A stretch of DNA of 44,939 bases from Chloroflexota bacterium (lineage in GTDB: Bacteria; Chloroflexota; Anaerolineae; UBA2200): assembly GCA_014360755.1 (NCBI GenBank), contig JACIWX010000012.1, positions 1 to 44,939 of the forward strand, written 5' to 3'. The notes beneath the pieces were generated by a model. It was not told the origin of the DNA, searched no databases, and saw only the letters and a program-made list of their open reading frames with translations. The position numbers and the translations under genes are program-made. Positions 1 through 8,508 of this stretch are shown here, in pieces (within the stretch, counting starts at the first letter, position 1; each line of letters opens with the position of its first letter).

Positions 1-1422
1 TATACTGATGCGGATAACAGCGAGGGGCAAATAGACATTGAGGCATTTCTTAAGGATGAGTATAGGGACAATCCGCCGAGTGGCACCTTTTGGGTAGCGA
101 GGATACAGTTCAAGGCGTTGTGGGGCACAGGAGGGGGGAGTACGCCGCTGACCTTTGGGCGGAGTGGGTACAGAAGCACAGAAGTATGGAATATGAGTGG
201 TGTGTCCGTGCTAGCTGGTGTGGTGGATGGCAGTGTGACCATCAGTGGAGACCCCCCGCCTATCCCTGGCACCTTTCGCTATCCCCTGCCCATCACCTGT
301 GGGCAGTCCATTTCTGACACGAATGCCAACTATCCTGCGAATGTGACGGATTATGGAGAGTGCGGCTCTGATTTCATCGCCCCAGAGGTAGTGTATGCTC
401 TGTCGGTGGATGCCCCAACGACATTAGAAATAACCCTGACCAGCACTGCAGAACTGGCTGTGCTCTTGCTCTCCGGTCCTGATCCCAACACCTGCTTCGA
501 TATGGGAGCATACATCGCCCAAAATGTCATGCCAGGCGTCTATTACCTCGTCGTTGATGGTCTGGAACCCGGTGAATATACCTTGGATATCCAATGCTAC
601 CCATGGGAAACACCCACGCCCACGCCAACCAATACGCCAACACCCACACCGACTCCCACAGATACCGCTACACCAACGCCTACACAGACACCGACAGAAA
701 CACCAACCGACACGCCAACACCTACCAATACACTCACGCCTACTCCAACGGCTACGCCTACATCCACGCCAACTGAGACACCGACGCCAACTTATACGCC
801 AACTGCAACGCTCACGAACACACCTACGACAACTCACACTCCAACTTCCACTTCTACCATCACACCGACGCCAACCAGCACTCCTCTACGCTTTAGGCTC
901 TACCTGCCATTGATTGCAACAACGCGTAGCATTCCGGTCACACTGACTCCAACGCCTTCTGCCACACCCACGCAGACCGCTAGCCCTACGTATACACTCA
1001 CCGCAACCAGGGGACCATCACCAACCCCTACCGCTACACCGGATGGAACCCTAAACAACCCCTTCCCAGTTGTTTGCGAAGGGTTTTACAGCGGCAATAC
1101 AGCTGGCTATCGAGCCGCAATCAGCGACTATGGTTTCTGCGGCAGAGGCTTTGTAGGCCCTGAAGTGATCTACCAATTGCGCCTCACCGCACGACAAGAA
1201 CGCCTACAGATAAGCTTTGGTTCGGCATCAAACCTGCAGGTATTTATTTTCACCGGAGATAATCCGACCAGTTGTTTTGCCACGATCAGCCCTGGTCCCG
1301 ATCAAATGCTCTACGATGTCCTTCCGGGCACATATTATCTGGCTATAGATGGTCCAACGTCTGGAAACTATGCTATGGCTATCCATTGCTACCCAGCGTC
1401 ACCGCATGTGAGGGAGAGATAA
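1..1422 (+). CDS. Secreted cohesin-like/PPC-like protein (5' end missing)
   Basis: The frame is open from base 1 to the TAA at 1420-1422 with no stop, so the gene enters from upstream and the first Met-like codon (TTG at 118) is not its start. Of about 473 visible residues, roughly 1-85 resemble the end of a cohesin-type beta-sandwich (a VARIQFKAL strand and a closing DGSVTI strand). Residues about 95-200 and 350-473 are two copies of the same PPC-like domain, sharing patterns such as DYGxCGxxFxxPEVxY and a GxYYLxxDG strand. They are separated by about 95 residues of Thr/Pro repeats, a LYLPLI motif near residue 300, and a second Thr/Pro linker. Such proteins are normally extracellular or surface-attached in Chloroflexota; the ligand is unknown. 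The LPLI motif usually lies at the C-terminus, so its internal position suggests module duplication or fusion. The lipid kinase start overlaps the stop codon. Confidence 0.8.
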   Translation, partial: YTDADNSEGQIDIEAFLKDEYRDNPPSGTFWVARIQFKALWGTGGGSTPLTFGRSGYRSTEVWNMSGVSVLAGVVDGSVTISGDPPPIPGTFRYPLPITCGQSISDTNANYPANVTDYGECGSDFIAPEVVYALSVDAPTTLEITLTSTAELAVLLLSGPDPNTCFDMGAYIAQNVMPGVYYLVVDGLEPGEYTLDIQCYPWETPTPTPTNTPTPTPTPTDTATPTPTQTPTETPTDTPTPTNTLTPTPTATPTSTPTETPTPTYTPTATLTNTPTTTHTPTSTSTITPTPTSTPLRFRLYLPLIATTRSIPVTLTPTPSATPTQTASPTYTLTATRGPSPTPTATPDGTLNNPFPVVCEGFYSGNTAGYRAAISDYGFCGRGFVGPEVIYQLRLTARQERLQISFGSASNLQVFIFTGDNPTSCFATISPGPDQMLYDVLPGTYYLAIDGPTSGNYAMAIHCYPASPHVRER

Positions 1423-2339
1423 TGACCCAAGAAACAGCCAAAGTAATTGTGAACCCCGTCGCTTCTGGAGGCAAAGTGGGCAGAACATGGCCCCAGATAC
1501 AGCAGATACTGGCTCAAGGGAGCCTGTCCTTTGCCGCTGAGTTGACCCAATATCCAGGCCACGCCACGGAAATCGCACGCCAAGCACTAGATGCCGGCTA
1601 CCGCTACATTATCTGCATCGGAGGCGATGGCACAGTGAACGAGGTCGTGAATGGCTTGGTGGTGGAAGGACACATACCCTCCGACGTGGTGTTGAGCATC
1701 ATCCCAGGTGGCACTGGCTCGGATTTCACCCGCGCCCTAGGCTTTGCCCGCGACCCCGCCCAAGTATGTCGTGTTGCACTTGGCCAAAACACCCGCCTCG
1801 TAGACATGGGTGAAATCCATTGCCTCCGCGAGGGGAAACCCATCACGCGCTATTTTGTCAATGTGGCTGGGCTTGGTTTCGACAGCGAAGTTTGCGCCCG
1901 TGTCAACCGCATGAGCAAACGCATCGGGGGCACCATCCCCTACCTCACCAGCCTGGTGATCACGCTATTCTCCTACACAAGCAAAGATGTGCTGATTACA
2001 TGCGATGGCGAACAGCGCGAAGGGCGATTCAACTCGGTCATTATCTGCAATGGACAATACTTTGGCGGTGGCATGTGGATTGGACCCAAAGCAGCTGCCG
2101 ACGATGGCATCTTTGATGTCGTGATCCTGAAGGACATGAACAAACTAGAATTTCTAATCAACGTCCCTCGGGTCTACAAGGGCACGCATCTGACCCATCC
2201 CAAAGTAGAATCCTTTCAAGCCAGAGAGGTACGGGTAGAAGCCAAGCAACGCATGTTCATACAGGCAGAAGGCGAGCTCATCGGTGAGGCTCCAGCCACG
2301 TTTCGCATCCTGCCAGGTGCCCTAACCATACGCGTGTAA
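1422..2339 (+). CDS. Diacylglycerol kinase-like lipid kinase (YegS/DagK family)
   Basis: 305 residues starting at the ATG that overlaps the upstream stop by one base (TAATG), with a purine-rich GAGGGAGAG just upstream. A longer open frame begins at 1272, but that part lies inside the previous gene. The catalytic signature IGGDGTVNEVVNGL near residues 66-79 and PGGTGSDF near 97-104 are the nucleotide-binding motifs of the DAGK catalytic domain, followed by the all-beta C-terminal lobe of YegS/DgkB-type enzymes. The family phosphorylates diacylglycerol or related lipids at the inner membrane face using ATP, recycling lipid after glycan or lipoprotein biosynthesis. The next gene, a membrane phosphodiesterase-like protein, follows after 19 bases and may be co-transcribed. 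The family is clear; the exact lipid substrate is not. Confidence 0.88.
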   Translation: MTQETAKVIVNPVASGGKVGRTWPQIQQILAQGSLSFAAELTQYPGHATEIARQALDAGYRYIICIGGDGTVNEVVNGLVVEGHIPSDVVLSIIPGGTGSDFTRALGFARDPAQVCRVALGQNTRLVDMGEIHCLREGKPITRYFVNVAGLGFDSEVCARVNRMSKRIGGTIPYLTSLVITLFSYTSKDVLITCDGEQREGRFNSVIICNGQYFGGGMWIGPKAAADDGIFDVVILKDMNKLEFLINVPRVYKGTHLTHPKVESFQAREVRVEAKQRMFIQAEGELIGEAPATFRILPGALTIRV

Positions 2340-2358
2340 GCCATCGCCGGGAGATGAC

Positions 2359-4089
2359 ATGCGCAAAGCAGTCTTGACGTTGCTCAGCTTGCTGCTACTA
2401 TGTGCTGCCCTAGTCGGCACCTACCTGTGGATCAATGCCTTGGTCCTTTCCATATATGGATACCGCTCTCCAATGAAAGGCACCCCGACGCTGAACAACG
2501 ATATCACCCATCCGCTTACGGCACAAGTTGTGCTCGTCGTGGTAGATGGACTGCGCTACGATTCGTCTTACCAAATGCCTTACCTCAATCGCTTACGCTT
2601 GAGCGGAGCGCACGCGAGGCTTATTGCTGATCCCCCTGCCAACCTGCAAACAGCATGGACTACCCTCCTCACTGGTGCGAGCCCAGAAATCAATGACGCT
2701 CCGTTCTTCGATCGCGACTATGAACTCATCACGCCCATTGCCATAGACCACATCTTTGCAACATTGCGCCGTGCTGGCCTCACAGCAGGGATTGCCGGCT
2801 TCCACTGGTGGGAAAAACTGGTCCCACCAGATTTGCTCTATGTGAAATACTTTGTAGATGCTGAAGATGACGCTGCAGATCGCGAGGTCGTGGAGCATGC
2901 ACTCACCTTCCTGCGCGAATTTCATCCCAATTTCCTGCTGGTCAACCTACGCCAACTAGATGTGGCAGCGCTACAGTACGGGGCGACCAGCGACGAATAC
3001 CATCAAGCCTTGCTACGCTGCGATGAAAACATCCGTATATTGGCGACGAACATGGATTTGCAGCAAAGCGTGCTGATTATCCTCTCCAGCCACGGACATC
3101 TCGACGCCGGGGGCTACGGGGGCAACGAAGCGGTTGTACTCAACACCCCCTTTGTTATGGTTGGCCAGAATGTGGCATCTGGCGATCGTGGCACCATGTC
3201 CCAAGTGGACCTTGCCCCAACCCTCGCTGCTTTGCTGGGCACGCCCATGCCCAGTCTTGCCCAAGGCAACCTGCGGACAGATATGCTGAAAATGGAAGCC
3301 GCGGACAAAGCGGAAAAATGGCTGGCGCTCGCGCATCAGCGATACCGCTTTGGCAGCATGTACCTCTACAGCATCGGACAGGGCTCGCTCAGCGAGACCG
3401 CACAGGGCGACATGCTGGTAGCAGACAGCTCTCTTCAGGTGAAAAACTATGAAAGCGCAGCCAATTTGGCTTCTCTATCCGTCGAGCAAACTGACCTCGA
3501 AATGAGACGGGCACGCCGTGCGCGTCTGTGGAAGGAACGCTCACAACGCACTATCCCCCTCGCCCTATTTGTCCTTCTTCCCTTGTGGTGGGTATGGCGG
3601 AAACGAAGCTGGCGCACCTTCTGGATCCTTTTGGCAGCTCTGCTCGCCGCTGCGCTCTATCACATCCTGTTTCTCCATCAGGGCAACGTCTATTCCTTTA
3701 GCCATATCCCCGCCGGCGGCTTTGCTGCTATGCTGAACCCCAGCCTCAAGCGCGCAGCCATTTGCCTTGCCGTGGGGGGATTGATCGTCCTCTGGCGCAC
3801 TTGGTACGAGCGGGAACGTTCCGCTTCCGCTGTCGTGCTCTGCAGCTATGGCTACACGCTGTTGCACCTCTATTTCATTGGCATTTTCTTGGGCGCATGT
3901 ACCCTTTGGAATGGGTGGCGCTTCACGTGGTACTTGCCCAACCTGACCATCACGTACCTCCAGATTGTGTCACTCATGCAAGCCATGCTCATCGCTGCCT
4001 TGTCTATCCCTCTTCCTCTCCCCCTGTGCATACTACAAAGGGGGCTTTTAGCCCTCAGCGATTGGCTTGCTAGAAAGCAACTCCCGTGA
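2359..4089 (+). CDS. Membrane alkaline-phosphatase-superfamily protein (phosphodiesterase/phosphotransferase-like)
   Basis: 576 residues. An N-terminal membrane segment (about residues 5-27) precedes an alkaline-phosphatase-fold domain (about 50-310) and a C-terminal block of several hydrophobic segments (about 395-570). The metal and nucleophile sites are recognisable: VVVDGLRYD (metal-binding Asp), QTAWTTLLTG (Thr/Ser nucleophile region), SSHGHLDAGG (His) and a late TMSQVDLAPTLAALLG segment typical of sulfatase/phosphodiesterase members. The architecture resembles GPI-ethanolamine-phosphate transferase-like or nucleotide-pyrophosphatase-like enzymes with the catalytic domain outside the membrane. 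Its position between a lipid kinase and rhamnose/glycosyltransferase genes points to a role in modifying envelope lipids or glycans, but the substrate cannot be told from sequence. The start ATG follows GGGAG with good spacing. Confidence 0.75.
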   Translation: MRKAVLTLLSLLLLCAALVGTYLWINALVLSIYGYRSPMKGTPTLNNDITHPLTAQVVLVVVDGLRYDSSYQMPYLNRLRLSGAHARLIADPPANLQTAWTTLLTGASPEINDAPFFDRDYELITPIAIDHIFATLRRAGLTAGIAGFHWWEKLVPPDLLYVKYFVDAEDDAADREVVEHALTFLREFHPNFLLVNLRQLDVAALQYGATSDEYHQALLRCDENIRILATNMDLQQSVLIILSSHGHLDAGGYGGNEAVVLNTPFVMVGQNVASGDRGTMSQVDLAPTLAALLGTPMPSLAQGNLRTDMLKMEAADKAEKWLALAHQRYRFGSMYLYSIGQGSLSETAQGDMLVADSSLQVKNYESAANLASLSVEQTDLEMRRARRARLWKERSQRTIPLALFVLLPLWWVWRKRSWRTFWILLAALLAAALYHILFLHQGNVYSFSHIPAGGFAAMLNPSLKRAAICLAVGGLIVLWRTWYERERSASAVVLCSYGYTLLHLYFIGIFLGACTLWNGWRFTWYLPNLTITYLQIVSLMQAMLIAALSIPLPLPLCILQRGLLALSDWLARKQLP

Positions 4090-4104
4090 ATGATTTCCCG
4101 CGCA

Positions 4105-4133
4105 TTCGCTATATTCATAGATCATGGTATAAT
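4105..4133 (+). promoter_or_regulatory. Predicted sigma-A promoter for rfbD
   Basis: A perfect TATAAT lies at 4128-4133 with a weak -35 (TTCGCT, 4105-4110) 17 bases upstream. A transcript from here would have a leader of about 30 nt containing the AGGAGG ribosome site before the ATG at 4169. The short intergenic gap makes it the natural promoter of the rfbD-glycosyltransferase pair. Confidence 0.45.
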
Positions 4134-4168
4134 GTATCACGCACCACGGAATATAACAGGAGGCTCAC

Positions 4169-4996
4169 ATGCGCATTGCCATCACCGGTAGCGCGGGGCA
4201 ATTAGGACAAGCGTTACAGAAGGTGCTCAGCGGTGAAGAACTGCTCCTCATTGACCTGCCCGACTATGACATCACGAACTATGCCCAACTGCAGCGGGCC
4301 ATAGTGGATTTCCAGCCCCAGGTGGTCATCCACACTGCAGCTTTTACAGACGTGGACGGCTGTGAACTGAAGCCAGAGACGGCTTACCGCGTGAACGCCC
4401 TGGGTACGCAGAACGTCGCCTTGGCTTGCCAAAACTGCGATGCCGCCATGGTTTATATCAGCACAGACTATGTCTTCGATGGCACCAAGGGCGAACCGTA
4501 CTGGGAATGGGATCGCCCCAATCCCCAAAGCGCCTATGCCCGCTCCAAACTGGCTGGCGAGTACTATACCCAAACCCTTCTACGCAAGTTCTACATCGTG
4601 CGCACGGCTTGGCTGTACAGCCGCACGGGCATGAACTTTGTCAAAAAGGTCCTGCAATTGGCGGATCAACACGACCAACTGTACTTTGTAACCGACGAAG
4701 TGGGCTCCCCTACCTACGCGCCTGATTTGGCTGACGCGCTGCGCAAACTGATTGCCCATCCCCTCTACGGCATCTACCACCTCACCAATACCGGTGTCTG
4801 TTCACGCTATGAATGGGCGAAAGCAATCCTGGAACTGGCTGGCCGCCCAGACTATCCCCTCTTCCCTACCCAAGGCTATGCCAGGCCTGCCAAAGTACCG
4901 GCACATTGTGAACTGCGCAATTTCTGTGCCGCTACTCAACTGGGCATCACCTTACGCCCTTGGCGGGAAGCGCTGGTGGATTACTTCCATGGCTAA
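4169..4996 (+). CDS. rfbD: dTDP-4-dehydrorhamnose reductase
   Basis: 275 residues; NADPH-dependent last step of dTDP-L-rhamnose synthesis (reduction of dTDP-4-keto-L-rhamnose). The protein opens with the Rossmann fingerprint ITGSAGQLGQAL, has the RmlD-type HTAAFTDVDGCE and STDYVFDG segments, and the short-chain-dehydrogenase YxxxK pair within YARSKLAGE. Its length fits the family. An AGGAGG lies eight bases before the ATG. The stop overlaps the start of a rhamnosyltransferase-like GT2 gene by eight bases, consistent with making and using dTDP-rhamnose for surface glycans. The genes for the other three pathway steps (rfbA, B, C) are not in the window. Confidence 0.93.
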   Translation: MRIAITGSAGQLGQALQKVLSGEELLLIDLPDYDITNYAQLQRAIVDFQPQVVIHTAAFTDVDGCELKPETAYRVNALGTQNVALACQNCDAAMVYISTDYVFDGTKGEPYWEWDRPNPQSAYARSKLAGEYYTQTLLRKFYIVRTAWLYSRTGMNFVKKVLQLADQHDQLYFVTDEVGSPTYAPDLADALRKLIAHPLYGIYHLTNTGVCSRYEWAKAILELAGRPDYPLFPTQGYARPAKVPAHCELRNFCAATQLGITLRPWREALVDYFHG

Positions 4997-5939
4997 GGCT
5001 TTCTCTGTCATCATACCCAGTTGGAATGGTGCCTCTCTCTTGCCTGCTTGCCTTGACTCGCTCCGCGCACAGACATTCCAGGATTTCGAAGTGCTCGTGG
5101 TAGACAATGCCTCCACCGACGAGACAGTTGACCTGATCCGCCGCGATTACCCAGAAGTGGAACTCATCCCTCTGAAAGAGAACCGTGGCTTCACCGGGGC
5201 AGTCAATGCCGGCATTGCCGCATCCCAAGGCTCCCTTATTGCCTTGCTGAACCAGGACGTAGAGGCTGATCCCCACTGGCTGGAGGAAATCGCCCGTGTT
5301 GCCCATGCCTATCCCGAAGCGGGAGCCATTGCTTGCAAGATCATGCTCTATGACCGCCGTGACCATTTCCACTCCGCCGGAGATAGCTACCGCCGCGATG
5401 GCATACCGGTCAACCGCGGTGTGTGGCAAAAAGACGTGGGGCAGTACGATACCGAATGTCCCGTGTTCGCAGCGTGCGGCGGAGCAGCTGTCTACCGCCG
5501 CCACGTCCTGGACCAAATTGGCTGGTTCGACGAAACCTTCTTCATGTATTGTGAAGATGTGGACCTGGCATGGCGGCAGCAATTGGCTGGCTGGAGCACT
5601 ATCTATGCTCCTCGTGCGGTCGCTTTCCACCACCTGAGCGCCAGCGGTGGTGGCGTAACTGCCAGCTACTACACTGGTCGCAACACCATTTATGTCATTG
5701 TGAAAAACGTGCCCAGCCCTCTCCTGCAAAAGTATTGGCCAGCCATGCTAAAGGCTCAGTGGCGCATTTTCGCAGATGCTTTGCGTGCCTGGCGTGGCGA
5801 TGCCGCACGGGCAAGGATGCGCGGACAATGCGCTGGGTTGCTGACCTGGCCGCGCATGCTGGGCAAACGACAAGCCATCCAGCGTTCACGCCGCGTATCT
5901 ATTGCGTATCTGGAGAGCCTATTGGATGCGGTTGACTAA
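4989..5939 (+). CDS. Family 2 glycosyltransferase (rhamnosyltransferase-like)
   Basis: 316 residues from the ATG at 4989, which overlaps the end of rfbD; the frame opens further upstream, but only inside rfbD. The GT-A fold is clear: FSVIIPSWNG at the N-terminus, VVDNASTDET (nucleotide-sugar binding), LNQDVEAD (DxD-like metal site) and YCEDVDLAWR (catalytic-base region of WbbL-type enzymes). The C-terminal portion is basic, suggesting membrane association. The family transfers sugars, often rhamnose, to lipid-linked glycans; overlap with rfbD supports dTDP-rhamnose as donor, which is inference. A near-consensus promoter for the next gene begins in the last codons. Confidence 0.87.
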   Translation: MAKAFSVIIPSWNGASLLPACLDSLRAQTFQDFEVLVVDNASTDETVDLIRRDYPEVELIPLKENRGFTGAVNAGIAASQGSLIALLNQDVEADPHWLEEIARVAHAYPEAGAIACKIMLYDRRDHFHSAGDSYRRDGIPVNRGVWQKDVGQYDTECPVFAACGGAAVYRRHVLDQIGWFDETFFMYCEDVDLAWRQQLAGWSTIYAPRAVAFHHLSASGGGVTASYYTGRNTIYVIVKNVPSPLLQKYWPAMLKAQWRIFADALRAWRGDAARARMRGQCAGLLTWPRMLGKRQAIQRSRRVSIAYLESLLDAVD

Positions 5940-5960
5940 GTGCCATTTCCCTGCTATGAT
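5932..5960 (+). promoter_or_regulatory. Predicted sigma-A promoter upstream of GT2 gene 6162
   Basis: TTGACT at 5932-5937, a 17-base spacer and TATGAT at 5955-5960 match 10 of 12 consensus positions. The -35 box overlaps the stop codon of the preceding glycosyltransferase. Transcription would start near 5967 and read through the complete MITE-like copy 1 before reaching the next gene, placing the element in its 5' leader. Confidence 0.6.
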
Positions 5961-5990
5961 GAGCATGTACGTTTGTGATGAGCACTTATC

Positions 5991-6144
5991 GAGAGTGTTG
6001 AAAATTTTGTCACCCTGAGTGCAACGAAGAGCCTGCCCTGAGTGCAACGAAGGGGTCTCGCGTAACTCTAGCCGTATTTCCAAGTACTGCGAGATGCTTC
6101 GCTTCGTTCAGCATGGCATTGGAAGGGCCTTTTCAACACTCTCA
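5991..6144 (+). repeat. MITE-like element, copy 1 (154 bp)
   Basis: Begins GAGAGTGTTGAAAA and ends TTTTCAACACTCTC, perfect 14-bp terminal inverted repeats. The interior contains the CACCCTGAG / CAACGAAGGGGTCTCGCG module shared by the other copies. Flanks read ACTTATC on the left and ACTGATC on the right, a possible 7-bp target duplication with one mismatch. It has no credible coding capacity and sits between a promoter and the glycosyltransferase start. Confidence 0.85.
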
Positions 6145-6161
6145 CTGATCCTTATCCACAT

Positions 6162-6950
6162 ATGGGAGAATCGGAAATTAAAGAATTGGATACCCAACCT
6201 TATCTCAGCATTGTCATCCCAACCTGGAACGAAGAGAAACGCCTGCCTCAGACCTTGCAGAAGATCACTTCGTATCTGCAAAGCAAAGGCTACCCTGCAG
6301 AAATCCTTGTCGTGGACGACGGCAGCACGGACAACACGGTGGGCGTGGCAGAAGAATTCGCCCAGAAATACCCCTCAGTTCGCCTGATCCGCAACGACCA
6401 CCGCGGCAAAGCCTACACCGTCCGCACGGGCATGCTCGCTGCCCAGGGGCAATATATCCTATTCACCGATGCTGACGGCGCTACCCCCATCGAAGAAGTA
6501 GACAAACTCCTGCCCTTCCTGGAACAAGGCTACGACGTGGCTATCGGTTCACGGGAGGGTGCAGAAGCCAAGCGCTACAACGAGCCTTGGTACCGTCATT
6601 TCATGGGACGTGTATTCAATTGGATTGTGCGCCTGCTAGCCCTGCCCGGTATTCAGGACACTCAATGCGGTTTCAAAGCTTTCCAACGCACCGCTGCCCG
6701 TGACCTCTTTGGTCACATGCAGCTTTACGGCTCCCAGACTGGCGTAGTGAAGGGGGCTATGCTCACTGGCTTTGACGTGGAAATCCTGTTCATGGCGCGC
6801 AAATGGGGCTACCGCATCGCCGAAGTCCCTGTGCATTGGTATTATGGCGCGGAGAGCAAGGTTCACCCATTGAAAGATTCTTGGCGCAATCTGCGCGATG
6901 TCCTGCGTGTGCGCTGGAACGATATCCAGGGCCGATACGAGCGCCATTAG
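6162..6950 (+). CDS. Polyprenyl-phosphate glycosyltransferase (DPM/DPG-type GT2)
   Basis: 262 residues. Motifs of dolichyl-phosphate mannose/glucose synthases are all present: LSIVIPTWNEEKRL, VVDDGSTDNT, FTDADGATP (DxD metal site), VAIGSREG and TQCGFKAF. There are no obvious C-terminal membrane segments, so it is probably a peripheral enzyme that loads a sugar onto polyprenyl phosphate at the inner membrane face. The next gene is a polytopic GT-C-like protein, the class that uses such lipid-linked sugars outside the membrane. No Shine-Dalgarno sequence precedes the ATG; the MITE-like element ends only 17 bases upstream and may have replaced the original leader. Confidence 0.85.
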   Translation: MGESEIKELDTQPYLSIVIPTWNEEKRLPQTLQKITSYLQSKGYPAEILVVDDGSTDNTVGVAEEFAQKYPSVRLIRNDHRGKAYTVRTGMLAAQGQYILFTDADGATPIEEVDKLLPFLEQGYDVAIGSREGAEAKRYNEPWYRHFMGRVFNWIVRLLALPGIQDTQCGFKAFQRTAARDLFGHMQLYGSQTGVVKGAMLTGFDVEILFMARKWGYRIAEVPVHWYYGAESKVHPLKDSWRNLRDVLRVRWNDIQGRYERH

Positions 6951-6981
6951 CGCCTCAGCCCTACCAGGAGAGAACGAACCT

Positions 6982-8478
6982 ATGGCAAGGTGCAACAAGT
7001 CCATCCATCCCCTTTTGCTCCTTATCATCTTCTCTTACCTTGCTGTAGGCGCCCTCTACGCCTGGCACACACCCAAGTGGCAAACCCCCGATGAACCCGC
7101 TCACTTCAATTATGTTCAATGCCTGGCGGAAGAACGGCGCTTGCCTGTGCTGCAACCCGGCGATTACCCCTACCAATACCTGGAAGAAATCAAAGCCAAC
7201 AAGTTTCCGCCAGACATGTCCATCGCGCCCCTCCGTTACGAGTTCCACCAGCCCCCTCTCTACTATGCATTGGCTGCCCTCCTATACCGCCTAACCGCAG
7301 GGCTGCCTTTCGCTACCCAGTTCTTCGCACTGCGGCTCTTGTCCGTCGCCTTCGGCGCAGGCATCTTGTTAGCCACCTACTGCTTGGTTCAGGCTATCTT
7401 TCCGCACAGCCAGTTTTTGCCCTTGGCTGCAACGGCTTTTGTCGCCGTCATACCCATGCATGTGGCAATGACCGCTGCCATCAACAACGACGCACTGGCT
7501 GAACTCCTCGCATTGTTGATCTTCTACCTATCCATCCGCACCCTTCAACGAGGCCCTACGCTGCCGCACGCCCTCCTCACTGGCGCGCTCTTCGGCTTGG
7601 TGCTGCTTACCAAAACCACCGTCTACCTGTTAGCGCTGGGCGCGATTGTGACGTCTGCATTATGGCACGTGAAACCCTTGCCTGGCTCCCCAAGGTTCCT
7701 ATCCAAAGGGCGCTATTTACTGTATGCATTCGCCCTTGCCCTGCTCATCGCCGCGCCATGGTTTGTGCGCAACGCCGTGGTCTATGGCAACTGGGATATT
7801 TTGGGATGGCAACGGCATGATTCCATTGTAGCGGGTCAATTGCGCACCGCAGACCTGCTCGCAGAGATAGGCCCCCTGGCATTCGCCCAGCGCTTCATCC
7901 GAACGACTTTCAACAGTTTTTGGGCGCAATTCGGCTGGATGGGAGTGCCCGTTGACAGCCGCATCTATCACGCTCTGGCTTTGTGTACTGCTCTGTTGGG
8001 GATCGGCTTTATCCTCTTCCTCATCAAAGCGCGGCGAAGCCAATCAGGATTGACCCCTGTCCAAATCCGTGCCCTGTGGTTGATGGCTATCGTCACCTGG
8101 CTCAGTGTGCTCACCTATCTGGCATACAACCTCAAGTTTGTACAGCACCAGGGGCGCTATCTCTTCACCGCATTGAGCGCACTATCTTTGGGGACAGCCT
8201 TGAGCCTCCAAGAACTGCTACATCCACCTACTGCACAGAAGTTGGCGCTATCCCTGCTGCTAGTTAGCCTGCTCGTGGGCATTCAAGGTTTGCTGAGCGG
8301 AGACTGGCACAAATGGACACTAGCCATGCTGGCCCCTGCCACTGCCTTTTTCATGGCTGCCGGGTGGTTGCCTGCTCCCTTACGACGATTTCTACCGTTT
8401 TTGCTCTATCTCGCATTCCTCATTTTGGACTTGCTTTGCCTTTTTCGCTATATTATCCCTGCGCTAAGCATAACGTGA
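6982..8478 (+). CDS. Polytopic membrane glycosyltransferase-like protein (GT-C / DUF2142-like)
   Basis: 498 residues from the ATG at 6982, preceded by AGGAGAG; a longer frame from 6898 would overlap the previous gene and lacks a site. About ten to twelve hydrophobic helices follow an N-terminal membrane segment. The first outer loop holds the acidic TPDEPAHFNY motif, as in GT-C transferases of the DUF2142/PMT type, followed by FHQPPLYYALAALLYR. Such proteins move sugars from polyprenyl-phosphate carriers to acceptors on the outer face. The directly upstream DPM-like gene could supply its donor. Acceptor and sugar are unknown. Confidence 0.75.
   Translation: MARCNKSIHPLLLLIIFSYLAVGALYAWHTPKWQTPDEPAHFNYVQCLAEERRLPVLQPGDYPYQYLEEIKANKFPPDMSIAPLRYEFHQPPLYYALAALLYRLTAGLPFATQFFALRLLSVAFGAGILLATYCLVQAIFPHSQFLPLAATAFVAVIPMHVAMTAAINNDALAELLALLIFYLSIRTLQRGPTLPHALLTGALFGLVLLTKTTVYLLALGAIVTSALWHVKPLPGSPRFLSKGRYLLYAFALALLIAAPWFVRNAVVYGNWDILGWQRHDSIVAGQLRTADLLAEIGPLAFAQRFIRTTFNSFWAQFGWMGVPVDSRIYHALALCTALLGIGFILFLIKARRSQSGLTPVQIRALWLMAIVTWLSVLTYLAYNLKFVQHQGRYLFTALSALSLGTALSLQELLHPPTAQKLALSLLLVSLLVGIQGLLSGDWHKWTLAMLAPATAFFMAAGWLPAPLRRFLPFLLYLAFLILDLLCLFRYIIPALSIT
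8425..8454 (+). promoter_or_regulatory. Possible promoter for prs
   Basis: TATATT (8449-8454) with TTGGAC (8425-8430) 18 bases upstream lies in the last codons of the preceding membrane protein. The predicted start, near 8461, would give a leader of about 48 nt containing the AAAGGAAG site before the prs ATG. The -35 match is weak. Confidence 0.3.
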
Positions 8479-8508
8479 TGCATATCCTAACGAGAAAGGA
8501 AGTGATGT

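Noticed and set aside
424..837. Antisense and alternative-frame ORFs over the Thr/Pro repeat region
   Set aside because: The frames are open only because the repeat lacks stops; the peptides are Arg/Cys- or His/Gln-rich artefacts, and the sense-frame protein is clear.
6019..6387. ORF of 122 codons through MITE-like copy 1 into the GT2 gene
   Set aside because: Its first part is repeat DNA and the rest is an out-of-frame reading of a well-defined glycosyltransferase.
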